Source of the DNA: Corbicula japonica
Taxonomy: Eukaryota > Mollusca > Bivalvia > Venerida > Cyrenidae
Direction of reading: 5' to 3'
DNA: 64,000 nucleotides
Assembly (NCBI GenBank): GCA_038501625.1
Contig: JAZAYU010000116.1
Span: 620,001 to 684,000, forward strand
Shown: positions 11,901 to 26,900 of the stretch, in pieces
How the letters are laid out: every line of letters starts with the position of its first letter
Position numbering within the stretch: position 1 is the stretch's first letter
Translations under genes and position numbers: made by a program
Notes under the pieces: generated by a model
Databases searched by the model: none
What the model saw: only the letters and a program-made list of their open reading frames with translations
Told to the model about the DNA's origin: nothing

Positions 11901-14900
11901 AAAATGAAATTTTGGAGGGGTTAGGCATGTCCTACCCTCTACCCTCCCACAAGAAAATCTTTTGTTTGTTGTCTGGATTTTAAATACAAGTGATTTATTC
12001 TTTTTTTGCGTGGGGGGGGGGGGGGGGGGGGTTGAAGGAGAGACACAAGTGCAGGAAGGGACACAGCTCTAGGAATTACTTAAAGTAGAGTTATGGGACA
12101 TACTAGGTTTACGTATAATTCATTCAAGAATATTTGTGTAAAGTCTGGACAAATTTGAGCAGAGGAAGTTACTGGAGTCTGAAAGACTTGAATCAAAAAA
12201 TTATCTGGTGTGGAGAATAATATGATCAAATATAATCAAAATGTTCTTTTAGCTCCAGAGAAAATGTACGAATAATTATAATCTAATCATGAGCCCAAAG
12301 ACTATCAAAGTGCAATGTTTTGTCTATAAATAAATATCTGCCCTTACCAACTGATCTCCCTCGCCTCTGAAAGGTATTTTCTGTCCATCTTTCATGCCTT
12401 TATCTACATGTACTTCAAGTATTTTTGTCTCGCTGTTCACTTTTTTCCCTTTACATTCTTTACACTTGTCTTTTTCATTTATTGATTCACCTGTGGAAAA
12501 AAGACAAAATTAATGATATTTTAAATGACATGTTTTATTTTATGCTTTTCATTGAATTATAAACAGTGGAATATCATTTTTTTCACTGTTTCTTTTAACT
12601 TTGGTACCAAAACTTACAGAACATTCTGAATGAGAACGTTAAGAAAACGGGCTCAAATTAAGGTATATGACGTCATGATTTAACGTCATCAACAAACCTT
12701 GTGGGCGCCATTTCATGCAATTTTTTCTGTCGAATTCACCAAAATTGTGAACTATAAACATAGAATAAAAAGAAAATTTGTTTTTACCAGTGAAAGATAG
12801 AAATATATGAATTCTGGAGCTCACTCGGTGAAATATATTTCTATCTTACACTGGTAAAAACAAATATCCTCTATATTTTGCACGTAATGTGACTGATAAT
12901 GTTGAAAGAACTCATCACCAAAGGCTAACAAATACACCTCCCCATACAGAATTATAAACACCATATGGGTCCATGTTCCATAACAAAATAAATAAGAGAT
13001 TAGTCTAAAAAAATAAATGCTCAAACTACTCTATTTTTGAGGAGAAATTATCATAAAATTGTTGCCAAAAAAATGAACATCCATGTTTCATTTGTTCTAC
13101 TGATCGTCTCACATAAGCTTTAATGCAGAATACTGAAAACAACAAAGGCTTGCAACTTGAGTAGAGAAAGAAAGGACAAAACAGGCTGAGCACAACTCAT
13201 TATTTACTCAACAGCCTTCAAAGGGTTTCATTGATAACAGCACTGATTGAATGAACAGGGTAATGTTTAATAGCCTCCACATGGCACAAACAATGCTACT
13301 GTGTTACTGAAATCAGGGCTTTTTTCTTCCTAACTGAGGGCCGTTTACAGACGCCCTTCCCTCAAAAGTTTTCTTTATTTCCCTTCAGAAATGAAATCAA
13401 GCAATTTTCCTGAAAATAAAAGGGCATGGGTCATTTTACCTGGCAGCAAAAAAAGCCCTGAAAATAGCCCTCTCCTAATCTTACCTTCTCCATGACATTC
13501 GGGACAAACTGACTGCATCTGTTGTACCATGCCGATACCAAGCTGTCTCAATGTGACCTTCACACCGCGACCATTACATACCCTACACCTCACTGTTGCC
13601 CCGGCTTTACCTCCGACACTAAAAGCAAACAATACATACATTAGTATTCTAAAGACCAATAAACAAGAGGGTCCATAGGACCCTGGGTCGCTCACCTGTC
13701 AACAACTGCTCAATGGTTGCAAGAGTTGTGTGCAAGTTTGGTAAAATCAAGTCAAAAAATTAAAAAAAATTAAGCTGCTATTGTGGAGAAAATGTTACTA
13801 GATGATGCTCTATACCAAATATCTAAGCTCTAGGCCTTACGGTTTCAGAGAAGAAGATTTTTAAAGATTTACTATATAACACTATGTAATAAAACTAGTG
13901 ACCCCCGGGGCGGAGCCATTTTTGACCCCAGGAGAATAATTTGAACAACTTTTGTACATGACCACTACATGATGACACATACCAAATACCAAGGTTCTAG
14001 GCCTTGTGGTTTTAGAGAAGAAGATTTTTTAAAGTTTTCCCTATATAAGTCTATGTAAAACAAGTGACCCCTGGGACGGGGCCCTTGTTGACCCCAGGGG
14101 GATAGTTTGAACAATTTTGGTAGAGGACCACTAGATGATGCTGTTTATCAAATATTAAGGCTCTAGGCCTTGTGATTTTAAAGAAGAAGATTTTCATGTT
14201 TTTCCTATATAACTATATGTAAACCAAGAGAAACCTAGGGTGTGGCCGATTTTGGCCCAGGGGACATAATTTGAACATATTTAGTAGACATCCATTAGAC
14301 AATGCTACTTACCAAATATCTAAGCTGTACGCATTGTAGTTTGTGAGAAGAAGATTTTTAAAGATTTCCTATATAAGTCTATGTAAAATGAAGTGACCCC
14401 TGGGGCGGGACCAAGTTTGACCCCAGGGAAATAATTTGAACAATCTTTGTAGAGTTCCACTAGAGGGTGCTTAATGCCAAATATCTAAGCTCTAGGCCTT
14501 GTGGTTTCAGACAAGAAGATTTTTAAAGTTTTTCCTTTAGGTTGCCATGGCAACCAGAGTTCTGCATGGATTTGATTTCTTTGAACAACTTTGGAAGAGC
14601 TTCATGCAAGGAATATCCGTGGCAAGTTTCATCAATGTTGGCCCAGGGGTTTAAGAGGAGATGTCGTTTAAATTAAAAGTTTACGGACGGACGCCAGACA
14701 AATTGCGATCACAAAAGCTCAGCTTGTCACTGTGTGACAGGTGAGCTAAAAACCACTTTAGTGACTAAATTCTTCCTGTATATTAGAGGCAATAGTTTCA
14801 TTTTGCTTCACCCCCCCCCCCCCCCCCCCCCCTCCAACTTCATACACTGTACAATTGCTGTTAACTGTAAAAACTACCAATTTTGAAATAGTGGAAGGTA

Positions 14901-17900
14901 GATGTACAAATATATTATCCTCTTCATGACTTTTGGAATGCCATTTAACATGTCAAAGGGCCGGTGACTAATAAAACTACAACTTCATCTAAAAATATGG
15001 TAATTTACTTTTCTACAGGTATATCAAACAAATTGTCACCTAAAATAAAACAATTCTTGGCAATCAGTATAGAAATCTAAGTGAGAGAACTCTTTATTAC
15101 CCTTCACACTTTGTGCATATCACCGTTTTGCTGAGCTGAAGTTTAGATGTTTTGCCATTGTATAGATCTTCTAGCGAAACTCTGAAGTATAGAACAAACA
15201 TTGTTTTTATCATTGACCACACACTTACCAAAGCATGAATTCTGTCAATGGATCATAGTAGACTTATCTTAACAAGAAGCTGAGCAAACAATACACGAAA
15301 ACAGTACAGCAGTACACAAAATGTGTGTTCTGTCATCAGCCTGACCGAGCTCATGCAGGTGCTGTTCTGAAAGCATTAAATTGCTACAAGATTAGTTGAC
15401 AACTTTACTGGTTGTTATGCAGTTAACCCTGCCTCAAATTCCGAGCCAAGTTAAATTTGGAAAAACGGCTGCTTACACCATGTACATGTAATAGGGAAAT
15501 TATAATAATTTACCAACACAGTATGTGTTAAACATTTATATTTTAAAATATTTATTTTGTTTCATAACTAATATTATTTTCTAGATAACATCAAATATCT
15601 GGTAAACTCTTGATAGGTATTTTTGCCACAGGTAATTTCATGTCTTCACCTGTATTTATTAATTACATTCAACTTGATCTTGTTATGATTGTTATAACTG
15701 TTAATGTAGTTTTATAAATATAGAGAAAGTTCTTTATGTTAAACTGTCATCACAAAAATATATTTATTTAGTAGAACGTCTGCGGGAACATTCTAGTGTA
15801 GGTTATAAAAACCAGATATTTATCTGGATACAGTGAAAGGCCACGGTCGCCAAGAACGTGCGAGGGAAGACCTTTAGGAGGAGTGTTTGTTAGTCTCATG
15901 GCTAAATAACTAATATAACAAGAGAAATTTATGACACTTAAAAATTTATTTAGAAAAGTTATACCTATAAAAAAACACAGTTAACTTAACTATGGGGTAA
16001 ATTTAGAATAACAAGTTTATTGTGACATAAAAAGGTATTAAAAACATTTCATACAACATAAAACTGTTCTTATTTTCTTTGAAAATTTATCCTCTAGCTC
16101 CTATCACCCTGATCTAAGAGACCAGGGCTGAAGATTATAAAACTGAGAATGGAAACCAGTCTCAAATCTCAAGCATTTCATTGGCTGAAATAACGACCAT
16201 TCTGGTTTCAAATCTTAGTTTTATAATCTACAGTACAGTAGATAGCATACCTGAGTGGATGGTAGGTATCTTCACCTCTTCTACGCCCTCTTCTGCCACC
16301 CATCCCCCCACCCATACCCCCAAATCCAAAAGGACCACCTCCCATGCCACCAAATATTCCCCCAAACAGATCTCCGAAAACATCTGCTCCTCCAAAGCCT
16401 GCAACACATAATTTACAATATCAATACAAAGATAAATACCCAAAGCTCATTCAATTTCAGCTTTTAGTTTGTGGACAGTTTCACAGCCATCTTTTTTTCC
16501 AGTGTTTAATGAGAAATCGATCTACATAAAAAAAAATTAGAAAGGGGATAGGACAGTTTGCACTTAAACATTCATATGCACAGACAATGGAATCTCAATG
16601 TCAATAATGACGATGTATGTATGGTTGAAAATAAACATCTAAAAAAACAAACTGAAGAAAAATATTTGTACTGTACCTCAGAACCTATTTAGCAAATGTC
16701 CGTACATAGCACGTATAAAACAATATAAAATGGAATCTTACCACCCCTTCCTCCACCTTCCTTGAGGCCCTGTAGTCCATATCTGTCATATGTTTCCTTC
16801 TTTTCTGGGTTAGACAGCACCTCATAAGCAAAACTTATCTCCTTAAACTGAAATACATCAATCAAGTAAAGGTAATAGAGATGAAACAATAAAACACACC
16901 ATCAGAACTCTGATACCCAACTCATCTTCTGCTCCTGACAAAAGCATAACAACCCCTTTCGGGGTTCCATATCAGATAGAATATTGTCACTGCAAAAGGT
17001 AAGTGATCCTCAAGTTTCACCAATTAAATAAATTAGATCCTGTTATTAAATGGAATAGCACAAATGTTAGATGGTGAACAAGTATGTTGTTTTGAAATCT
17101 GTTAAAAAAAGATGAAATATCAAAGCTTGACCATGACTGTTGTCCACTCTTTGAACATCACTTGACACAATATGTTGTTTATCTAATTGTTGGGTAACAG
17201 TATCGTACCAATGGTTGAAATTGGATAATTATAATACCTCTTTCAGAATTAAAACAGCTGCCAGAAAACTATGGCTGTTGTATTATTCGTTAAAACAATT
17301 TTTAGTTCCATATCAGACTGCTGAGTTCACTATTAAGCAATGGAGTTCCACATGATAAGCTCTTTTGACGTGCAAAAGTAAACTTGAAAGTCCACAGCCG
17401 AGGTAAACCTGTAGTTCAAATACCTACCGGTATTTCTAGTTTTACATTTAGTACGTGTTTTGCAAAGTGTATAAAAATTTATTTGTTTACAAACAATCAG
17501 TCAGGATATATAATTATTTAACTGCAGCAGGCCTTAAGACTATTTAAATACAGGACCCTTGAAATTAAAACGATTTTTGAAATGGAAATAGCAAGCTAAA
17601 ATAGTGATCAATACAGAGGAAATTTTTCATTTTGCCAAGTATACATGTGGAATATAAGCAAGTATACATGTGGAATATGAGCAAGTTTCATGAACTTATT
17701 TAGCTTATATGAAGATCTTTAAGATTTAACTTGGCCTCCAAAGATATGTCTACACTGGAGCGACAAGTGTCAATCCAGATCAGTAAGCAAATATCTGCCA
17801 TCTGATCTGAACTACTGTTCACTTCTTGGTCAACAGTAACCTAATCAATATAAAGCAAACAGTGTAGATCATGATGGTACAGATCCACACTGGTCACAGA

Positions 17901-20900
17901 GTATTAACAGATCACATGGAGCAAAGGGTTAAGCTGTGTTGACCACAAAGCACTTATAAGCATAAAAATTTTCAAGATGTTCATGACAACACAAGCAGTC
18001 TGTGTGCCTGATATATGGAGGAGTTTTAATAGTATGTAAATTTATTTTATATTTAACTCACCTTTTCTTCTGCATCTGGATTTTTGTCTGGGTGAAATTC
18101 TTTTGCAAGCTTGTAATATGCCTGAAATTTTCGTAAAGAATGTTATGACACCATCAAAATTACAACACAGCTTTATTTTACATTAAAATTGAATTTATCG
18201 TTACACTACTGTACCTGTATATTCGCTGTCAGATATATGCCTTAGTATAAATAACATTTCATTATGCATTATACATTTTATCAAATTATTTTTTTAAGAA
18301 ACGGTACCATTCTTAAAGCCCCAGCCATAAACTTAAGTAAGAATATACTATTGAAAAATCAAATTCATATTTGTCCATATAGACTCCAATATATAAACTC
18401 TCTAACAGAACACAAAAGGTCCGATCGAATTCTTTCTTATAGACAGGATATTCAATGATATTGTTAAATTATCGTTTAGAACTTTTAAGAAGATAAATAT
18501 AATGGAGCTATATTTAGCACCGACGAAGAGACCACTTCATGTGTGATCTCGATTTCTGTGACGTTTCGGAAATCCTACTTTCGCTTTAAGTCGCGCGGAC
18601 CAAATTTATTTTAGTAAATTAAAATTTTATTAGGTGCAAACTAATGCTGCAAATTTGTGCCTATAGTTCCAAATACATGTAATATTTCACACAAGAGCGG
18701 ATTAAATTGAAGTAATGCCGCTTTAAACAAATAAAATATAATAATTATCTAAGAAAAACAAGTACTTCTGCTCACGAACCAAAGATTACAAACTTATGAA
18801 TCACACTGATTCAATCACTCCTTGTAAGCTAAGAAGTTTAGATTTTTTTTCACATTTTGGATCAGATGTTTTCTTAATTCTTTCAGGCTATGGACCAAAA
18901 GTAGAAATAGGCTCATTAGCAGAAACCTCACAATCAAATGATTTCACAATCAATCAGTTTACCTAGTTTCTTAATTTCCACAACAACAGCCAAGTCTGAT
19001 GACCTGTTGGTATTAAATGCAACAGCTTTTAATGAACAGTCGGACATGAATAGAACAGTTAAAAGTCGTGAAATGTTAAATGGTTATTTGGTCAGTCAAT
19101 TAAAAAAAGGATTTTGGTTCTGTCTAATCAGGACCTACACGGATTGCTTCTTTGTCAGCAAAAAAAAAAGCCCCCAAAAAAGAACAACACAAGAGTGAAT
19201 CAAAAAGTGAACTTTGTGATCCTCATCAGACACACTGTTCCCCCATTGATAACTGCCTTATCCCATATAGCCTGCAGGTCTAGAGGGATCACAGTGTACA
19301 CTCGAAAGTCCGACCCTACTTCCGATAGCGATGAAAGGAGCTGGTTAAAAAGCGGGTAGGAAATTGAATAAAGAGTAATTATTTAACTCTTTTACTTAAA
19401 ATACTTAGACTAGCAAGAAATAGAGTGCGTCGAGTTATAAAATGAACGTGATACAACGTTAACTTTGAAAAAATACGATCGATCACCAAAATTTACAAAA
19501 TAAATGTTATTCGTGTCACTTCAAACATCTATTTCTAAGCTTTATTTACATTGTTTGGCAGAAATTCGTTTTACTATGTGAAGTGTATTCATTACTGTAT
19601 CACTTCATCTAGACACAGTCTATTTCTTGCTAGTCTAAGTTTTTAAAGTAAAAGAATTAAATAATTACTCTTTATTCAATTTCTTACCCGCTTTTTAACC
19701 AGCTCCTTTGTGATGGCTATGTGTATAGTAAGCGCTATCGGAAGTAGGGTCGGACTTTCAAGTGTACACTGTGGGGCTGGTTATCAGAGCCACTGTTTTT
19801 AATATAAAAAAACAAGTTTTCCGAGACTGTGAAGCCTGTTAATTTTAAACCATTAGATGTAACATGCAGGAGCAGATCCAGATGTGGTTCAGTTGGGCAG
19901 CAATATTTAATTTTCATGGGGATTCAGCCAGAAAGCTGGAAATTATTATATAAAGAAACTACCATTTAACAGCCTCTAACAAAAGTTGTTTGGTAATCTT
20001 GCATCGGACCCTAATCATAGTAAAACTATTTGTGGTTGGTTCAACTAGGTTTATCAGATTGGAAAATATAAATTTCATATGTATTTTACTTAAGAAATAA
20101 TAAATAGCTTCCAGTGATATACATGTATCGCACGATTTATCACGGGTAGGAGGTCAGATGTGTAAGGATATAATATCAAAAGGGGCAAAGTTACTTTTAG
20201 CATCTTAACGACAGACCGTGATAAATCCTGTGATATATCACCGGAAGATATTAATTATTTCAATTCTAACATGACATAATTAAATGAACAATCAAAATAA
20301 TTTTAACGCCTTGTTATAAACGCAAATTGGTTATTAGGAAGCTGTTCTTGTTTACTCCCTAAATATCTAAGTAATTTAAAGATTGATGATAATTCAAAGA
20401 TTAAATAAGGAACTTGAATACATGTCCTTCAATCTGCTTATCCAGTACTCTGGGAGTCGCCATTAGAACTGTACTTTTCATTCCCTTGGTTCAATACCTT
20501 TATCAGGGAATAAAATATAAACAACAGAAATGATATGAGGTCCTTAAAATGTCACCTTAATGTTGCCACAATTAGCAAGGTAATAGTATTTTACGTAAAT
20601 ATATATATTACCGGGGTACTATATATCATTGCATTACTGTGGTATAATTAAATTATGCACGGCTTCAAATTTCGCATATTATGTGCAATCATAAATTCCA
20701 GAAATTAATTCCCCCCCCCCCCAAGAAATCCAATTGCATCATGACAGTTTTTTCAGACCAGTATTTATGGAATACCCATGCCCACGTGTGGTAATATATT
20801 GTGTGCTTTATCACTGTAATTTCAATGGGAAAACTATAGTTGTCATGTTGTTAAAATAAAATTTATTTTATAATCTTATGCATGTAAATTATGAGAAATA

Positions 20901-23900
20901 CTGTACATTGTTTGAGTTAAATTCACCATCTATCCATAGAAAAAAAAATATGCTTAAACTGATTTTATGGGGAGGCACACATAGGGCAGTGTTTGAAATG
21001 AGAAAGAGTGCATTTTCTGGCTTTGCGAAAGTTGCCTATGTGTCCAACATGTCCGGCAAAAATCGGACCGGTCTGATAATTCTTTTCAGGTTCCAGACCT
21101 TATGTCTGGACAGTTCAATCGATTATTTACTGTTAACCACTGAGTAAGAGTCTATCTGTCCGTCACAACAGGTTTTATCAAATCTGATCAAAACCAAGTT
21201 TCTCAATTAATGTAAAATTCTAGATTAAGTAATTATATGCTACCTTTGACCTTGTACAAAGAAAATTATTCTTGCAGTATTACAAGGTCACTACACCAGG
21301 CAAAAAAAAGCAAAAAAAAACTGACAATCAAAACAAAATGAATACAAGTCCAAGAACCTGCCGAGAATATTTGTTGAGAAATGGCGGCTCGTGGTTACTT
21401 TTCGACAAGACAGTATTTGATGACTGAAGAAATTGTACCCAGTTTTGATAGTGATATTCATCTATTGGAATCCAGACTACTCCAAATATTTACAGGAACG
21501 CATGCTTCTTTAACCTTTAATATTTTGACATTTTATATTTTTCATTTATTGGCAAGCGTTACCTCTAAAAGCGATGCATCAAAAACGTGTCGCATATTTA
21601 GTTTAACAAAAAATTTACAGAAAGTCATAATCTCAGCTTTAAATGATTAGACACTGAAATATATAACAAAATTCACCTTTAAGCATCAAATCATCGGTCA
21701 AGTGAATTAAATCCAGTAAGAAATTATATTCAAGTACTGTGTATGCAGAACTTTCACTTGACATATTGGCGAATGACAGTTGCGTAAAAAGTTCGTAGAC
21801 AAAAATAATATTTTCAATAGTCAGGTTATGTCCTTTAAACAGTAAGAAAAACAATCAAACTATTGTTATTTTACTTTAATTATCAAGAAAATATATATTT
21901 CTGTCCGATTTAATGGGATAGTATGATTTATATTATAAAAAACATCTACAGTACAGCTCGGGTGTCTTTTACATTTTTCACTCATTGCCGCGTTTCACTG
22001 TCAGCGCGACATCCAATTTTTTCGGGTGATCACGGGTGATCGTCGATCTTGCCACCGCGATCACCTGACAAGAAAATCACGGTGATTTGCTGCGATTTAT
22101 CAGCGCGAATCGCGGTGAAGATTTACCGGTGATTTAAAGACATTCTTCCGAATTTATTTATTTAAAAAGAAATATGTTGTTCGTATTTTCGTATCAGAGA
22201 AAAGATCTGAAACTTGATCAATGCATAAATATAATGTCCATTATTTGAAACACTGGAGTTTTCCACACCTTCCATGTTGACATAAACACCTTTGTACTTG
22301 CCACGTAAATTGCTGCCAATTATGCTTCTAAGTGGAATGTTGTCACGGTCATTGCAGAAAGTGAACAACAGTTATTAAATTGGTTAATTATTTTACGACA
22401 AATTATAAGAATTCATTGACAAGTAGAGTATTTACGCCTCAGATCAGAATTCAATGTCATTTAAAATACGAGTATAATTGCGATTGAAACACACAGTAAA
22501 CTGGACATAATGGATCATTATCGAGAGAGAAAAGTGAATAAAAATTGTGTCGTTCTTACCTTATCGTTTCCTTAGTTGTTATTTTGATGAAAGATAATAT
22601 AATATTCTTTTTCTTAAGTACTCAGAACATGTTGAGAAAATAAATAACGGTGAAAATATAACAGCCAAGTACATTTGCTACATGTATAAAATCCATCTCG
22701 TCAGTATTTTTCCCCAATCCCTTCCTAAAACATCTTCATTTATGAGCAATCAACACCTGTTTGAACACCTGTGTGATCAGCATTGTATATTTCATCATCA
22801 CTTCTGTTTATTCACTTCAAAAAGAACGCCGACGAGTAATACTGATTTTCCGAGATCAAAGGTGCCGTGTTGGGTAAAAAAAATTATTGATCAAATGTTG
22901 GCGTTTTTTATTCTTAACAGATTGACTCATTTGTCAACTCTCAACAAAAAAATTAAAATTGCTCGAAACAAATTAGAGTTGTACATTGTATAATCAAAAC
23001 ATGCCTTGTAAAATCAAAACATGCTGGAAATTAATAGCATATGCCTGTCACAAATGTTATTTAAATAAATAATGTTTGTGTTCAGAACTTACTCATTACA
23101 TTCAAAATGTTCATTCAGTAGTTGATTTGTCGTTGAGTAGTGTGTCATTTTTGTTTGGGAATCAACTAAGCTGTTGATAATTGGTGTTTTATATGGATTA
23201 ATTAACTCCAAACTTCTTACCGTATATTCCCTATTAAACGCCCCTCCCCTAATAAACGCCCCCCCCCCCCCAGTCTTTTTTCAAAAGTAAACAAGTGACT
23301 TACAATGACATGACAATCTTTAATCTCTCAGCATTAATCCAAATGAATACATTTCATCATTTCGATGTGAAAAATTTCATTTCAGGTTAAGTTTTTTAAA
23401 AATAAGTTATAGGAAAATGACAAATTTGTTTCCTATGGTTATTTATTAAAAAATAACACAATTATTGAAAACTACATTTTGTCAATAGTTGGTCTCTATT
23501 AAACGCACCCCCCCCCCCCTTTGCAAAATGTAACCCCCCCCCAGGGGCGTTTAATAGGGAATATACGGTACGTTGACAGGTAAGCACTTTCAAAAAAGTT
23601 ATTGATTAATTCATGTCAGTTTGCAAAAATCGGGTGTCGGTGATAAAATCAAGCTCTGTTATATTAAAAAGTTATTACATTTATTAAGAAACTCTATATT
23701 TTCAAAGAAGATACGCAAACAAAGAAAATTGTTTTTTTTTGTTTAATGCTGACGAATCTGCACGTCCGATTACGCGACTAAAATTTTTACATTATTTTGA
23801 TACAATGTTACGTTCAAATTGGTTAAAGAAAGAATGTTATACATTAAAAAAATACATTTTTATACACTCCTTTTTCGAAAGATTTTTCACCACGATCCCC

Positions 23901-26900
23901 AGCGATCGACCCTGAAGCTAAACTGCTGATGATGAACATGAGAAGAGCGAGAATGACTGCAGAATTATCGCCGCGAATCACGGCAAATCACCCGAAAATC
24001 GCTGCGTCGGAAGGACATATTCGTGGTGAATTTCCACCCAGACTGATTTATTAACGCGGTGGACGGATGAAAAATGTATAAGACACCCGAGCTGTACTGT
24101 ATTTATCTATAAATGGTACTGAATAACATGAGGCGGTTGCATGATTTGCATGAACCAATCAGAATCGAGCAATGTCTACACGGCTGAGTGCTGCATAGAC
24201 AAAAAAACTATGGTGGAAATTTAAATGGATTATCGTAGTTTATAACTGGATAATGTAAGTAATTTTAGTGTCTGAAGCAAGAATAAGAGTAATATTAACA
24301 AGCAAATTCGTTGAATTTATATCCCCCGCCGAGTACTGGTTATTACTAACACAACAGCTGAAGTCATAGGGCTTTATTTAGATATTTATTATGGATGGCA
24401 AAAAAGGTGAAAAAAAAAACTTCAGATGGTGAAAAGGGTTGCGCAGCTCACAAAAATATAAAAATGAGACAAAAAGTCTTCAAGTTGTTGAAATGAAGAA
24501 TGCAGTAGTAAAAATATAGTGCTGTATTTAAAAGAAATATATGCAGAAGTTGCATAGAAGTAGCATATAAACGAAAACTACTCTATATGCATAGTGCATA
24601 ACTTATCAAAGGGCCATAACTCTGTGTTAAACGGTCAGACCAGAACAGGACAACAATATGGGCATCTTGTCTTGGTATTGATGGTTTCCATAGATTCCTG
24701 CCGAGAAATAGCAAGGAAACAAATACTGCTCTACAAGCAAAATGCATAACTTATCAAAGGGCTATAACTCTGTGTTAAAGGATCTGACTGAATCAAGATG
24801 ACAATATGTGCGTCTCCTCTTGGTATTGATGGTTCCCAGAAAGTTTCATTAAAATCCATCCAGTAGTTGCAGAGAAATAGCGTGGAAACAAATTCTGCTC
24901 TATTTGCATAAGGTATAAGTTATCAAAGGGCAATAACTCTGTGTTAAACAGTCTGACCGGAACAAGATGACAAAATGGGCATCTCGTCTCAGTATTGATG
25001 TTTCCCAGAAAGTTTCATTTCAATCCATCGAGAAGTTGAAAAGAAATAGAGTGGAAACAAATACTGCTCTATTATGCATAAGTCATCAAAGGGCAATAAC
25101 TCTGTGTTAAACAGTCTGACTGGAACAAGACAACAATATACACATCTCTTCTTGGTATTGATGGTTCTCAGAAAGATTAATTGAAATCCATCCAGTAGTT
25201 GCAGAGAAATAGAGGAAAAGAATACTGTTCTATAATATGCATAATGCATAAGTTATCAAAGGGCCATAACTCTGTGTTAAATAGTCTGACAGGAACAACA
25301 GGATGATATGCACATTTCCTCTTGGTATAGATGGTTTCAAGAAAGTTTCATTGAAATCCATCCAAAAGTTGCAGAGAAATAGCGCGGAAATAAATACTGC
25401 TATATATGCATAATGCATAAGTTATCAAAGGGCAATAACTCTGTGTTAAACAGTCTGACTGGAACAAGACCATGACATGCGCATCTCTTCTTGGTATTGA
25501 TGTATTGATGTTTTCCAGAAAGTTTCATTGAAATCCATTCAGTAGTTGCAGAGCAATAGCATGGAAATGAATACTGCTTTATATGCATAATGCATAAGTT
25601 ATCAAAGGGCCATAACTCTGTGTTCAACAGTCTGACTGGAACAAAACGACAATATGCGCATCTCCTCTTGGTATTAATGGTTCTCAGAAAGATTCATTGA
25701 AACCCATCCGCTAGTTACAGAGAAATAGGGCGGAAACGAATACTGCTCTATATGCATAATGCGTAAGTAATCAAAGGGCAATAACTCTGTGTTAAATGAT
25801 CTGACCGAAACATGACAATGATATGCGCATCTCCTCTTGGTATAGATGGTTTTCAGCAAGTTTCATTGAAACCCATCCGCTAGTTACAGAGAAATAGCGC
25901 GGAACAAATACTGCTCTATATGCATAATGCATAAGTTAACGAAGGGCAATAACTCTGTGTTAAATGGTCTGACCGAAACAAGACAAAGATATGCGCCACT
26001 CCTCTTTGTATAGATGGTTTTCAGCAAGTTTCATTGAAATCCATTCAGTAGTTGCAGAGAAATAGCGCGGAAACGAACACTGCTCCATATGCATAATGCA
26101 TAAGTTATCAAACGGCAATAACTCTGTGTTTAATGGTCTGACTGGAACAAGACAACGATATGCTCATCTCCTCTTGGTATTGATGGTTCTCAGAAAGATT
26201 CGTTGAAATCCATCCAGTTGTTGCAGAGAAATAGCTCGGAAACGAATACTGCCCTATATACATAATGCATAAGTTATCAAAGGGCCATAACTCTGTGTTA
26301 AAGGATCTGACTGAATCAAGATGACAATATGTGCGTCTCCTCTTGGTATTGATGGTTCCCAGAAAGTTTCATTAAAATCCATCCAGTAGTTGCAGAGAAA
26401 TAGCGTGGAAACAAATTCTGCTCTATTTGCATAAGGTATAAGTTATCAAAGGGCAATAACTCTGTGTTAAACAGTCTGACCGGAACAAGATGACAAAATG
26501 GGCATCTCGTCTCAGTATTGATGTTTCCCAGAAAGTTTCATTTCAATCCATCGAGAAGTTGAAAAGAAATAGAGCGGAAACAAATACTGCTCTATTATGC
26601 ATAAGTCATCAAAGGGCAATAACTCTGTGTTAAACAGTCTGACTGGAACAAGACAACAATATACACATCTCTTCTTGGTATTGATGGTTCTCAGAAAGAT
26701 TAATTGAAATCCATCCAGTTGTTGCAGAGAAATAGCTCGGAAACGAATACTGCCCTATATACATAATGCATAAGTTATCAAAGGGCCATAACTCTGTGTT
26801 AAATGGTCTGACCGAAACAAGACAACGATATGCGCATCTCCTCTTGGTATAGATAGTTTGCAGCAAGTTTCATTGAAATCCATTCAGTAGTTGCAGAGAA

